A DNA stretch of 64,000 bases from Sediminispirochaeta smaragdinae DSM 11293 (GCF_000143985.1 NC_014364.1:2170001-2234000), one strand, 5' to 3'. Shown: positions 47,298 through 56,634, counted from the stretch's first letter. The notes: generated by a model from the sequence alone, not told the origin. Program-made: numbers and translations.

Positions 47298-47981
47298 ATG
47301 GCAAAAATCTACGATGAAAAAACAGCAACGAGTACATCCGCGAAGATTGCATCCGGGTTACACAAATACCGCAAGGTAATTCTCTACACGCTTATCGCCG
47401 TTGCGGTGATTCTTGCTGCCTTGGCGATTGCTTCGGTACTTAAGCAGCGAAAAACCGATGCAGGAACCATAGTTGCCGAAGAACTTCAGGAAAGCTACGC
47501 AAAGTGGCTTCAGGCTTCCGACGATGAAAAGGCTTCTCTCGAGAAAGAGGTTGTCGCTAAGGCCGACGCTATCAAGGCAAAATACCGCGGGACCTTTCCC
47601 CATCAGCGGGCGCTCCTTGTATTGGGAAACCTTGCCTTCGAAAAGAGCCAGTGGGATGATGCGCAAAAGGATTTCGCCGAACTTGCTAAGGAGTATCCCA
47701 AAAGTTACCTCGCCCCTGTTGCTCTTATGAACCAGGCGACTGCACTTGAAGAAGCTGGTAACAATAAAGAGGCAGTCGAAATTTACCAGAAAGTCTTTGA
47801 TACATATAAAGAAACCAGCCCCGATGCACCGCGGGCCCTTTTTTCTATTGCAAGGCTCTATGAAACAACCGGGCAGAAAGAGGCCGCCCTTGATGCCTAC
47901 AGGGAAGTCGCCGACAGCTTCCCAGACAGTGATTGGACAAAACTGTCCAGGGATCGTATAATCTACCTGGAAACACATTAG
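47298..47981 (+). CDS. Membrane-anchored TPR protein, YfgM-like
   Basis: The 227-residue product has a cytoplasmic tail, one membrane helix at about 28-49 (VILYTLIAVAVILAALAIA) and then TPR units to the C-terminus (ALLVLGNLAFEKSQWDDAQK, APVALMNQATALEEAGNN, ALFSIARLYETTGQKEAAL). This layout resembles YfgM-like accessory factors of the Sec translocon. No fused BamB is present. The function is inferred from layout only. It follows the sigma-54 activator by 24 bases. Confidence 0.8.
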   Translation: MAKIYDEKTATSTSAKIASGLHKYRKVILYTLIAVAVILAALAIASVLKQRKTDAGTIVAEELQESYAKWLQASDDEKASLEKEVVAKADAIKAKYRGTFPHQRALLVLGNLAFEKSQWDDAQKDFAELAKEYPKSYLAPVALMNQATALEEAGNNKEAVEIYQKVFDTYKETSPDAPRALFSIARLYETTGQKEAALDAYREVADSFPDSDWTKLSRDRIIYLETH

Positions 47982-48000
47982 TGGGGAGAGGCAGCGCAGA

Positions 48001-50382
48001 ATGAAAACCGCAAGAAAGCGTTTACCATTTTTCGAAACCCATTTCTTCGGTTTTTTCATTGCGCTGCTTGTCGTTGTTTTTTTCGCACTTATTAATAATT
48101 ACACCTCGTTTTTCAGTAATATCGAAGATAAGGTCCTTGATCTGCATTTTCGTTACAAAGATGTCTACGAAAACAAAAGTAGACAGGAAGGGGTGTATGA
48201 AGTAGCCGAGAATCCGAATATCAATAAGGACATCCTTATTGTCGGCATCGACTTTCGTACCCTTAACCGGTTGGGCCGTTGGCCCTTTCCCCGTTATACC
48301 CATGCAGCGCTTTTAAACACCTTTTCGCGTATTCAGGACCAAAGCCAGCGGGAGCGGTCGGTCTTTCTGGATATCTTTTTCAACGAACCTGCGGACAATG
48401 CCATAGACGACGTTATTCTCCTTGAAAGCATGGGAGAAAACGGCAGGGTCTTTCTCGAGACTTTGATGGACGAGGTTCCGCCTCCGAAGGAAGATGCGAC
48501 AGGGCTTTTCGAACGACAAAACACCCTCATTCAAACCCACGGGGCAATTAATAATATCCAAGGTGATTGGAAGTCGATGATCAGCTTTCCGGGCCTCCAG
48601 CCTCCGTTGAGCCCTTACGGAAGAAAGGCCGCAGGATTCGGTCATGCAAATTACCTTAAAGATGCCGATGAGGTATTCAGGCGCCAACCTTTGATCGTAA
48701 AATCATCCCAACTGCTTGAGGAAATTCCACTCCAGAATATCACGCCGGGATTTTCTGTGGATGAGGATCACTTTCAGCGACTGGCGTGGACCGATGAGAC
48801 GGGGGGGCAACACAACATACCGTACCCCATCACCGAAAAAGTACTTGAAAAGATTTCTGCCGAGATCGATGCAAAATCACCAAAACGGGTAGTGGACAAC
48901 GATGGGGACGGAGAACCGGACGAGAGCTATTCCATCGTAAAACTTTATCAGGATCGTTTTCTGCCCTCTATAACCCTTTCCCTGGCGCTTGACTATTTCA
49001 ATAAGCGGATTGACGACATTGAGATTGTCCTCGGGAAACAGATTCATATTCCCCAGCCGCAGTACTTCGATGCGGAAAAAAATATCTGGGTTCCCTATCA
49101 AATGCTTCTTAAACCGGCTCTCTACGATACGGACGGGAATGAGGTCGAAGCTGCAGAAACAAAGGTTCTTCATGATATAAACATTCCGATAGACAGAGAC
49201 GGGAACATGCTGATCAACTTTATGGGCTTTCCCAGTTTTGCCACTACCGGATCACGTCAAACCTTCCCTGTACGTTCTTATTCCGCCTATGCCTCAAATC
49301 CCCCGGGACTTGACCCGGCAAAATGGCCGAGAACAAGGGCCCTTACCAATAAGATCGTCATGGTCGGAGCCTTTGCCCGCGGGATTGCCGACGATGAAAA
49401 GCCGACCCCCTTCGGCCTGATGTATGGTGTTGAGATCCATGCAAACGCCCTCAATACCATTCTCATGAATAAATTCATCCATAGCGTGCCCTTTTGGGTC
49501 AATCTACTGGTCTTGGCTGCAATGGTATTTCTGGTGAGTCTGCTCAGCTCCAGATTCTCGACAATCTGGGCCTTTATAGCCCTGCTCCTGCTGGTCGCAT
49601 CCCTCTTTATCACCGCTTCGATCCTTTTCGACCGCAGTGCCCTTCTTCTTGAATTCACCACACCGGCCCTTGCCTCGCTTTTTGCCTTTCTTTCCATTAT
49701 TGCCTACAGGGCCATGACGGAAGAGAAGGATAAACGGCGCATCAGATCGATGTTCGGAACCTATGTCAGTCCCAAGGTCGTCGACCAGATCCTTGCCAAT
49801 CCCCCCGAGCTCGGTGGGGTGGACAAAGAGCTGACCGTCTTTTTTTCCGATATACGAGGCTTCACCACCATCAGCGAAAGCATGACACCCCAGGAGCTGG
49901 TAAAAATCCTCAACCGCTACCTTACGGCCATGACCGATATTGTTCTGGAACACGAGGGGACCTTGGACAAGTACGAAGGTGATGCCATCATGTGTTTCTG
50001 GGGCGCTCCGGTATCTCAGAGCGACCATGCCCTACGGGCCTGCAAATGTGCGGTTCAGCAGCTTGAGGCCCTTAAAAAGCTGAATGCACAGCTGCCGGAA
50101 TCGCAGCGGATCGATATCGGGATAGGTATCAACTCGGGAATCATGACCGTCGGTAATATGGGAAGTACTCAGCGTATGGACTATACCCTTATCGGGGATA
50201 ACGTCAATCTGGGCGCACGGCTTGAGGGTACGAACAAAGCCTACCACACAAACATTATCATCAGCGAATACACCTACGGCCTCGTTAAGGACCACGTTAT
50301 TGCCCGTGAACTTGACAATATCAGGGTTAAGGGTAAAAACAAGCCGGTACTCATTTATGAACTCATTGATTATCTGGAGTAA
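48001..50382 (+). CDS. CHASE2-domain adenylate cyclase (class III)
   Basis: The 793-residue membrane protein has a first helix at about 18-40 and an extracytoplasmic CHASE2 domain (about 60-480). Three helices follow at about 498-570, then a class III nucleotide cyclase domain (about 605-785). Metal ligands are the Asp of FFSDIRGF (near 616) and the Asp of YEGDAIMCFWGAP. The Lys in DKYEGD and Asp in MDYTLIGDNVN suggest ATP rather than GTP as substrate. The sensor contains a calcium-loop-like DNDGDGEPDE at 299-308. It probably makes cAMP in response to an external signal. The next gene starts inside its last codons. Confidence 0.92.
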   Translation: MKTARKRLPFFETHFFGFFIALLVVVFFALINNYTSFFSNIEDKVLDLHFRYKDVYENKSRQEGVYEVAENPNINKDILIVGIDFRTLNRLGRWPFPRYTHAALLNTFSRIQDQSQRERSVFLDIFFNEPADNAIDDVILLESMGENGRVFLETLMDEVPPPKEDATGLFERQNTLIQTHGAINNIQGDWKSMISFPGLQPPLSPYGRKAAGFGHANYLKDADEVFRRQPLIVKSSQLLEEIPLQNITPGFSVDEDHFQRLAWTDETGGQHNIPYPITEKVLEKISAEIDAKSPKRVVDNDGDGEPDESYSIVKLYQDRFLPSITLSLALDYFNKRIDDIEIVLGKQIHIPQPQYFDAEKNIWVPYQMLLKPALYDTDGNEVEAAETKVLHDINIPIDRDGNMLINFMGFPSFATTGSRQTFPVRSYSAYASNPPGLDPAKWPRTRALTNKIVMVGAFARGIADDEKPTPFGLMYGVEIHANALNTILMNKFIHSVPFWVNLLVLAAMVFLVSLLSSRFSTIWAFIALLLLVASLFITASILFDRSALLLEFTTPALASLFAFLSIIAYRAMTEEKDKRRIRSMFGTYVSPKVVDQILANPPELGGVDKELTVFFSDIRGFTTISESMTPQELVKILNRYLTAMTDIVLEHEGTLDKYEGDAIMCFWGAPVSQSDHALRACKCAVQQLEALKKLNAQLPESQRIDIGIGINSGIMTVGNMGSTQRMDYTLIGDNVNLGARLEGTNKAYHTNIIISEYTYGLVKDHVIARELDNIRVKGKNKPVLIYELIDYLE

Positions 50383-51163
50383 GGCCTCAAGAAAACGGGC
50401 TACTGCTCTATATGGTTTTTTCATTGTACTTCTTACTCTGCTTTGTACCAACTGCGGAATTCCTACGGTTGTCTATCTGGAAGCGCCGGATAAAATCGGA
50501 ACAGTTAATGATGGCGTAGATTTCTATAATGCATATACAAATGACCCTGATGTCTTTTTAGGATATGAAATTTTCTACTGCATTTCCGACTCTACCCGTG
50601 ATGATTGGGAATCGTATGCTGAAACATATCTTACCAACTCAACTATCGGTAACCCAGGGAGCTCTCTGATGGAATACAGTTATGGCTACTCAGGCTTAAG
50701 CCATAACTTCCGCAGATTATTTGCAGGTGAGACAAGTGACACCAGTGACTCAGAGTACATCAATGTTATGATTCCGGTTGATCCTTCAACGGTCTCAACA
50801 ACAGGAGGAGAAAAGGTTCGATTTACGATTGAGAGAGATACTGCAGATACTGATAAACTGTCCATAACGGCTCGGTCATATGACAATTCGACATTAAGGA
50901 ATATAATGGCAGCTCCGGAATCATCACTTTACAATGACAATACACGAACGCTTTATAGGAAGGTGTATACCAGTAGTAGTGACAAGCCTACTGTAAAAGA
51001 AAAGTTTTTTGATATTGCTGCTTCGGATGATGATTGTTCGGTATCTACTGGGCAAGCAATTTATATTGCGTTTTTTGTCGTGACAACGGGATTTGATATA
51101 GGAGAAGGGCATTTGGTAAGTGATATTACCTATATTGGCTCGATGGATGGAACAGTAAATTAA
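50357..51163 (+). CDS. Predicted lipoprotein, function unknown
   Basis: From the ATG at 50357, which overlaps the cyclase gene by 26 bases, the product is 268 residues. A positively charged start is followed by a hydrophobic stretch and a lipobox-like LCTNC with Cys33, so it is probably a spirochaete-type lipoprotein (spirochaetes tolerate relaxed lipoboxes). The mature part is rich in Ser, Thr, Asp and Tyr and looks beta-sheet-forming. It lacks any motif I recognise. Base use looks more A/T-rich than in the genes before it. The frame is open further upstream within the cyclase gene, but that part is not coding for this protein. Confidence 0.7.
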   Translation: MNSLIIWSKASRKRATALYGFFIVLLTLLCTNCGIPTVVYLEAPDKIGTVNDGVDFYNAYTNDPDVFLGYEIFYCISDSTRDDWESYAETYLTNSTIGNPGSSLMEYSYGYSGLSHNFRRLFAGETSDTSDSEYINVMIPVDPSTVSTTGGEKVRFTIERDTADTDKLSITARSYDNSTLRNIMAAPESSLYNDNTRTLYRKVYTSSSDKPTVKEKFFDIAASDDDCSVSTGQAIYIAFFVVTTGFDIGEGHLVSDITYIGSMDGTVN

Positions 51164-51213
51164 GAAATAGTTAACCATTTGCGCATTTTCTAAAGGAGGA
51201 AAAGGATTTCACC

Positions 51214-51519
51214 ATGTTTGATTATTATCTTCTTATCGGCCTTATCTATACGATTATAGGATTCTTCTTTGCGCTTCTCTATTATTTTGTCTTCAAAAAG
51301 CCGATCTTCGGACGTTTCGTAGGTGCACTTATTGTGGCGTTGGTCGGATCTTTTTTTGGCGGGGTTGTTGAATACCTTTTTTCCGATCTTATACATTCGC
51401 TTACCAATTTTGCCGGAGTAGTGAATATTTTTCCGCCGATCATCGTGTCTATCATCTTCCTTCAGATCTTCTCCAGTGTGGGTGCAGGGAAGAAGAATCG
51501 TGATAAAGAAGATAGATAA
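51214..51519 (+). CDS. Small membrane protein, function unknown
   Basis: The 101-residue product has three predicted membrane helices (about 5-27, 33-58, 68-90) and a short basic/acidic tail (GAGKKNRDKEDR). Glycines in RFVGALIVALVGSFFGGVV recall GlsB/YeaQ-type small membrane proteins, but the match is weak. A strong AAGGAGG site precedes the ATG. It lies 14 bases upstream of the response regulator and may belong to the same transcript; whether it interacts with the kinase is unknown. Confidence 0.7.
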   Translation: MFDYYLLIGLIYTIIGFFFALLYYFVFKKPIFGRFVGALIVALVGSFFGGVVEYLFSDLIHSLTNFAGVVNIFPPIIVSIIFLQIFSSVGAGKKNRDKEDR

Positions 51520-51533
51520 TCCCTGGAGGGGGC

Positions 51534-53159
51534 TTGTTTAGATTAGTCATAGCAGATGATGAACATAGGGTTTGTCAGCTCATCCAAAATATAATTCCCT
51601 GGAATGATTACCAAGTCCAAGTTTCCGGTACGGCGTATAACGGGATCGATGCATTTCGGCTGATTCAGGAAGTTCAACCCGATATTGTGATAACAGACAT
51701 CCGTATGCCCGGATATGACGGGATAACCCTCATCGGTAAAAGTAAAGCACTCTATCCCGATATCAGTTTCATTATCGTGAGCGGTTACAGAGACTTCGAA
51801 TATGCACAAAGTGCCCTGAAGTTCGGGGCGGATGATTATCTTCTCAAGCCGATATCGGGTGAAGAAATAAAACGTATCATCATGAAGGTACTCGCCAAGA
51901 AAATGGAGCAGGAAGAAAAATATCAACATGAAAACAGGCTCCAGAGTGAACTTCTCAAAAGCAGGGAGACCTTACGAAAACAGTTTGCAAAGGACCTTAT
52001 CGATAGGGAATGCCGTGTTGATAGAGACGCCTTATCCGATATTCAGGATCGCTACCTTATTCGTTTCCACAGTCCCTACTTCCAAGTGATTATCGTTCGG
52101 CTGGACAATCTTGAGCCGTTGCAAGACTATGAACCCGATAGAATCATCGATACAATACGAGAAAAAGTTGAGATTGCCGCCTCTGCATGTTTAGGGGGCT
52201 TGGTTCATGACGTATTTTGTACCTTCACCAGTTTTAGCATTATCTACATCCTGAATACCAAAGAGAAGAACGGCCTATCCTATAGGGATGAAGAAGAGCT
52301 CTTTGAAGCAGCATCCCAGAAACTTACGGAATATGGCAAATGGAAGGTTTCCATCTGTATCGGTAGACCCGTTCACGCATTTGAGAGGCTTTCCGATAGT
52401 TATGCCGATGCACTTCTTGCATTACGACAACGTATTTTTCATGTAGGAAGAAAGATTTATCACTGGAACTATGTGTCCGATCTTGAAAAAGAACTTCTCA
52501 AGTTCGATCTCCCTGGTTTTGAAAAAAGAATTACCACCATATTAGGCAACGAAGATATCTCTCAGATAAAGAACGATCTTAAAGAGTTTTTCTCTTCGAC
52601 ACCGATTTTTCACCGCATATTCAACCCCGATACGCTTCAGTACCTGTGTACGTACGTAACGGACTCTGTTATCAAAAAGCTGCAAGCCATGGGCAGTGAT
52701 GAAGAGCCTGTCTTATCCGTTAGAAAAAAGGCAGGGTTCATACTTGACGTATCATGTAGCATTGAGCTTTTGTTCACTCGCCTGATTCATCTCTATGTCC
52801 AGGTACTTGAAGATACCCTTACCTCAAAAAGGATCCAGGCCTACAAGCCGATCAGAATAGCAATTGAATATATCGAAAAGCACCATGCCGAAAGCATCGA
52901 TTTGAAATTAGTTGCAAAAGAAGCGGGATTCAATCCCATCTATTTCAGTTCATTATTCAAAAAAGAGACTGGTATAAATTTCAAAGACTATATCCAGCAA
53001 AAGAGAATCGAAACGGCTAAGGAACTGCTTTTATCAAGCAACCAGACCATACTGGCAATCAGCGAGAAGGTCGGGTATAAGGATGTTCGGTATTTCAGTA
53101 AGATATTTACAAAAATAGTCGGTATCAAACCTCATATGTACCGAAAAGTCTATGGCTAA
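51534..53159 (+). CDS. Response regulator with AraC-type DNA-binding domain (YesN-like)
   Basis: The 541-residue protein has a receiver domain (1-120) with the acidic pocket ADDE, phospho-acceptor Asp55 in VITDIRMPG and Lys105 in LLKPIS. A middle region of about 300 residues follows, and the chain ends in two AraC helix-turn-helix motifs (about 440-541, with LKLVAKEAGFNPIYFSSLFK and ILAISEKVGYKDVRYFSKIF). This is the YesN layout that controls sugar uptake genes in Gram-positive bacteria and spirochaetes. The start is TTG at 51534 with a GGAGGGGG site. Its end overlaps the kinase gene by 8 bases. The likely targets are the transporter genes downstream. Confidence 0.93.
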   Translation: MFRLVIADDEHRVCQLIQNIIPWNDYQVQVSGTAYNGIDAFRLIQEVQPDIVITDIRMPGYDGITLIGKSKALYPDISFIIVSGYRDFEYAQSALKFGADDYLLKPISGEEIKRIIMKVLAKKMEQEEKYQHENRLQSELLKSRETLRKQFAKDLIDRECRVDRDALSDIQDRYLIRFHSPYFQVIIVRLDNLEPLQDYEPDRIIDTIREKVEIAASACLGGLVHDVFCTFTSFSIIYILNTKEKNGLSYRDEEELFEAASQKLTEYGKWKVSICIGRPVHAFERLSDSYADALLALRQRIFHVGRKIYHWNYVSDLEKELLKFDLPGFEKRITTILGNEDISQIKNDLKEFFSSTPIFHRIFNPDTLQYLCTYVTDSVIKKLQAMGSDEEPVLSVRKKAGFILDVSCSIELLFTRLIHLYVQVLEDTLTSKRIQAYKPIRIAIEYIEKHHAESIDLKLVAKEAGFNPIYFSSLFKKETGINFKDYIQQKRIETAKELLLSSNQTILAISEKVGYKDVRYFSKIFTKIVGIKPHMYRKVYG

Positions 53160-54222
53160 AGCACGTAGAGCCGCTAATCGAACCATCGCTGCCGCTTTAT
53201 TAGTTCATCTTTCGTGTATCTTGTTTCTTACACTTGTCCTGATTGCCTCCTTTATTTTCGATTTCTTTCATTGCGCGCTTGGTCTAAGCTTCGAAGTCCT
53301 GCTTATCGTATTATACCTCTACTGTCTTGCCTCTTTTATTAAACATGTGTATACACCGTTGAAAAAGGTCGAAGAGGCAATGGAGCAACTATCAAGAGAA
53401 GAAGACACCGACATTTTTCGGGCCTTTGAGATCGATTCCAATGATACAGGGGGAGCACTTTCAACTCACTTTGCCGAGCTTATACAACTGCTTAAAGAGT
53501 CTCTTAATCGGGAATATACGGCCGATATCCTTAAGAAAGAGGCTGAACTCAACGCCTTACAAAGCCAGATAAATCCGCACTTTCTGTATAATGTCTTGGA
53601 TGCCATCCGCGGACATGCCTTAACCGAGGGCGTTACGGAAATTGCCGATATGACGGAAGCCCTTTCAAAATTGTTTCGCTATAGCGTCAGCCATTGGGAA
53701 AGCGAGGTTACCCTTGACCGTGAACTGGTTAATGTGCAGAACTATTTTAAAATTCAGCAATACCGGTTCAACAACAAATTCGATTTACGCATACTGATAG
53801 AAGATAACGAAGAGAATACCCTCTCTTGCTATATTCCAAAACTAACACTTCAACCCATTATTGAAAATGCGATCTATCATGGGCTTGAAATGAAAATGGG
53901 CAGGGGATTGGTAACGATACGAACCAAACTGACGGAAAAACTACTCTTAATCGAAATTAGCGATGATGGGGTAGGAGTCGAGCCCGGATCGCTTGAGAAG
54001 ATAAATAATTCCTTTAAAGAATGGAATACCATCAAAATAAAAGATAAAGAAACAGGCGGCAGTGGGATCGCCCTTACAAATGTGAATAGTCGTATCAAGA
54101 TGATGTATGGAGAAGAGTATGGACTCTATATGTATAGCACCCAGAATATAGGATCAATGATAGAAATTCTGCTTCCAATTCGCGGGCAGGAGGAAAAAGA
54201 AAGGAAAGAGCGTGGCGGGTGA
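53152..54222 (+). CDS. YesM-family sensor histidine kinase without extracytoplasmic sensor domain
   Basis: The 356-residue kinase has two membrane helices (about 11-38 and 43-66) joined by only about five residues, so no external domain exists. A linker and the His_kinase domain follow, with the phospho-acceptor His143 in INPHFLYN. The ATPase domain has the N box IIENAIYHG and the G-box region SDDGVGV plus GSGIALTNV. YesM kinases usually have about 570 residues with a large periplasmic sensor; this one lacks it, so the input must come from the membrane or cytoplasm, perhaps from the adjacent transporter. The next gene overlaps by 11 bases. Confidence 0.92.
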   Translation: MAKARRAANRTIAAALLVHLSCILFLTLVLIASFIFDFFHCALGLSFEVLLIVLYLYCLASFIKHVYTPLKKVEEAMEQLSREEDTDIFRAFEIDSNDTGGALSTHFAELIQLLKESLNREYTADILKKEAELNALQSQINPHFLYNVLDAIRGHALTEGVTEIADMTEALSKLFRYSVSHWESEVTLDRELVNVQNYFKIQQYRFNNKFDLRILIEDNEENTLSCYIPKLTLQPIIENAIYHGLEMKMGRGLVTIRTKLTEKLLLIEISDDGVGVEPGSLEKINNSFKEWNTIKIKDKETGGSGIALTNVNSRIKMMYGEEYGLYMYSTQNIGSMIEILLPIRGQEEKERKERGG

Positions 54223-55684
54223 ATTATTACGAATCAGAGAACTCACGACAGGTCGTTTTCACGGCTCAGCTTTGCATGAATTCCGATTACAAATCTTCGA
54301 TCAAGAACTTTTTGGCCTTGTAGGGCTAAACGGCTCGGGTAAGAGCACTCTTGCCGGGATTTTCGCAGGAGAAATTCCCGTAAAGCAGGGTATGCTTTTT
54401 TTTGATGGGAACAAATACGATTGGACTGTACAGAAGATTTCTCGAACGTTTTTTGAGCGTGTGGGGCTTTATGTTGTTCGAAATGAAACACGCCTCATAG
54501 GCAATCTTAATATTGCCGAAAATATGTCCATTTCTTTTACACCGCATCTACGAGACATATGGAAAAATCCTGGTAAACAGGAAAAAGTGGTCACCGCAGT
54601 CCTCCATGAGTTTGTACCGACACTTAAGCCTTACGAGAAGGGATGTACGCTTCCACTTGCCGTTCATTGGGAACTCGGAATGCTAAAAGCCTATATGAAT
54701 GGTGCAAAACTTATCATACTCGACAGAATTTTTGAATTTTGTAGTAAGAGCGAACAACATGAACTTTTCACCTTGATACATAGACTGAATCAGAAGGGCA
54801 CAAGCTTTCTCATTACCTATAATAAAGTTGCTCCTATTCTTGAAACATGTGACAGGGTTGCCGTGGTACGGGACGGTACACTATCTGCGATCATCCATAA
54901 GGACGATTACGATCCAAAACTGGTGGCACTTCATTTGCTTATCGGTCAGGATTATATCGGCCGGGAGGCTGTTAGAAAAGCGGACGACAAAACGGAAAAA
55001 AAACCTCTTATGGAAATTCGTAATCTATGTGCAGGTGTTGAATTGCAAAATTTTAGCTTTACTCTTTATAAAGAGGAGATCCTTGGAATTTCTGACCCGG
55101 TACAGGAAAAAACCACAGCGCTCTTACGTGTGTTGAATGGAAGCAAAACTCCGGAAAAAGGAGAGATATACGTACATGGCAAGCCTGTTGTTTTCGGAAG
55201 CGAACATCATGCACTTCGCTATGGCATCGGTATTGTTTCCGAAAAATTTTTCGACAACCTTTTCTTTCGTGATCTGTCTACAGGTGATAACCTCATACTT
55301 TCTGTCGCAAAAAGAGCTTCTCGTTTTTTGGGCTATTTTCCTTCCATGATGGAGCAGTATTTCAGAAGAAGATATCCCACGGAAATAGGTATTCCGGGGC
55401 AACTTGCGGAAAGGCCGGTAAAATTTCTCGAACAGGATTTGCAATTCATTCTTGCATTGCATATGAGAATCCTTAGCGGTGCAAAGGTATTTCTCCTGGA
55501 AAACCCGGTACGTAGTGCCGACCTGGTAACCAGGAATATGGTATATCAAAAGATAGATTCACTCAGAAAGAAAAAGATGGGAGTCATTTTTATTTCTGCG
55601 GACTATTCTGAGCTCGATGGTTTTTGCGATAGGATTATTCAATGCGACAGTCAAGGGATAATAGGAGGTGATAAGAGGCCATGA
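54212..55684 (+). CDS. Degenerate double-domain ABC ATPase (pseudo-ATPase) of the RbsA family
   Basis: The 490-residue protein has the length and two-domain layout of RbsA/MglA ATPases. In domain 1 Walker A is intact (GLNGSGKST, 38-46). The Q-loop reads RNET (90-93), the signature LPLAV (147-151), Walker B ends LDRIF (D171 kept, catalytic Glu replaced by R172), and the switch His is replaced by Asn204. In domain 2 the P-loop position reads SDPVQEKTT, the signature FLEQD, and Walker B LLENP. It could bind a nucleotide in one site but should not hydrolyse ATP. The frame is intact with no stop or frameshift, so it is a maintained pseudoenzyme and not debris. It lies between kinase and permease, overlapping both, which suggests a regulatory part. 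Confidence 0.85.
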   Translation: MAGELLRIRELTTGRFHGSALHEFRLQIFDQELFGLVGLNGSGKSTLAGIFAGEIPVKQGMLFFDGNKYDWTVQKISRTFFERVGLYVVRNETRLIGNLNIAENMSISFTPHLRDIWKNPGKQEKVVTAVLHEFVPTLKPYEKGCTLPLAVHWELGMLKAYMNGAKLIILDRIFEFCSKSEQHELFTLIHRLNQKGTSFLITYNKVAPILETCDRVAVVRDGTLSAIIHKDDYDPKLVALHLLIGQDYIGREAVRKADDKTEKKPLMEIRNLCAGVELQNFSFTLYKEEILGISDPVQEKTTALLRVLNGSKTPEKGEIYVHGKPVVFGSEHHALRYGIGIVSEKFFDNLFFRDLSTGDNLILSVAKRASRFLGYFPSMMEQYFRRRYPTEIGIPGQLAERPVKFLEQDLQFILALHMRILSGAKVFLLENPVRSADLVTRNMVYQKIDSLRKKKMGVIFISADYSELDGFCDRIIQCDSQGIIGGDKRP

Positions 55685-56634
55685 AAAAAATCTCACGACT
55701 ATTACACCATAATATTCTTCTTATCTTCCTGATCCTTGCCGTTGAGCTGCTATTTCTAAGGCTATCACTGCCTCGATTTTTTTCCTTGGGAACACTTTTG
55801 AGTTTTGGAAGGCAAACCGCTATTACAGCCATTCTGGCTATTGGTATGGGAATTGTTCTTATCAGCGGCGGTATCGATCTTTCCCTGGGTGCGATTGTTT
55901 CTATGATAGGAATGGTAGCGGCAACCTTTATGGTTCGCCTCAACCTACCCATTCCCATCGTCGTACTTTCCTGTATTCTTTTAGGGGGCCTTCTTGGAGC
56001 CGTAAACGGTTTTATCTGTGCCAAAGTAAGAATCCATCCCTTTATTCTTACGACTGCATCGGCAGTTATCTATCGAGGCGCTGCAAATATTCTAAGCAAT
56101 GGAATGCCCATATACGGGCTTCCCGGGAATTTCCTACAGATCGACAAATATCATCTTTTCGGCATACCGGTATCGGTATTAATACTTCTTATGTGCCTTC
56201 TGATGGGAAACTATCTACTAAAAAAAACCTACCTCGGAAAGTATATATATGCTATTGGACTCGACGAAAAAAGCGCGGAATATGCCGGCATAAATTCCAG
56301 ACAAATAAAGATCATTGTGTATTGTATCTCCGGCTTTTTCTACGGCATTGCTAGTATTCTACTTTTAACAAGGATAGGTTCCGCGCAACCGACAGCCATG
56401 AACGGAATTGAACTGGATGTTCTGGTTGCAGCCGCCATTGGCGGCATCGGGTTTAAAGGAGGGAGGGGCCACCTGCTTAACATTATACTCGGAGTATTTG
56501 TCATGGAAATTTTTGGTGACACCCTTATTGTTTTTAACGTTGGGGAATATTATCGGAGTATTTTTAAAGGGATTGTGCTTCTCATTGCACTCTTTGCAGA
56601 TGGAGCCCTCCGAAACGATAGAAATATCAGCTAA
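55681..56634 (+). CDS. ABC transporter permease, RbsC/AraH family (first)
   Basis: The 317-residue permease has 8-10 hydrophobic helices and the family motifs SGGIDLSLGAIVSM near residue 60 and AAAIGGIGFKGGRG near 250, where the ATPase-coupling loop of simple-sugar importers lies. It starts inside the end of the degenerate ATPase (ATGA overlap) with an AGGAGGTGATAAGAGG ribosome site, so both are made in fixed ratio. A second, different permease follows two genes later. Whether it pairs with the degenerate ATPase, with the ordinary one, or forms a mixed dimer cannot be told. Confidence 0.9.
   Translation: MKKISRLLHHNILLIFLILAVELLFLRLSLPRFFSLGTLLSFGRQTAITAILAIGMGIVLISGGIDLSLGAIVSMIGMVAATFMVRLNLPIPIVVLSCILLGGLLGAVNGFICAKVRIHPFILTTASAVIYRGAANILSNGMPIYGLPGNFLQIDKYHLFGIPVSVLILLMCLLMGNYLLKKTYLGKYIYAIGLDEKSAEYAGINSRQIKIIVYCISGFFYGIASILLLTRIGSAQPTAMNGIELDVLVAAAIGGIGFKGGRGHLLNIILGVFVMEIFGDTLIVFNVGEYYRSIFKGIVLLIALFADGALRNDRNIS

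Noticed and set aside
54212-55684. Treating the degenerate ATPase as a decaying pseudogene
   Set aside because: The frame is complete, the length is normal, one Walker A is perfect, and overlaps with both neighbours are kept; decay would be expected to bring stops or frameshifts.
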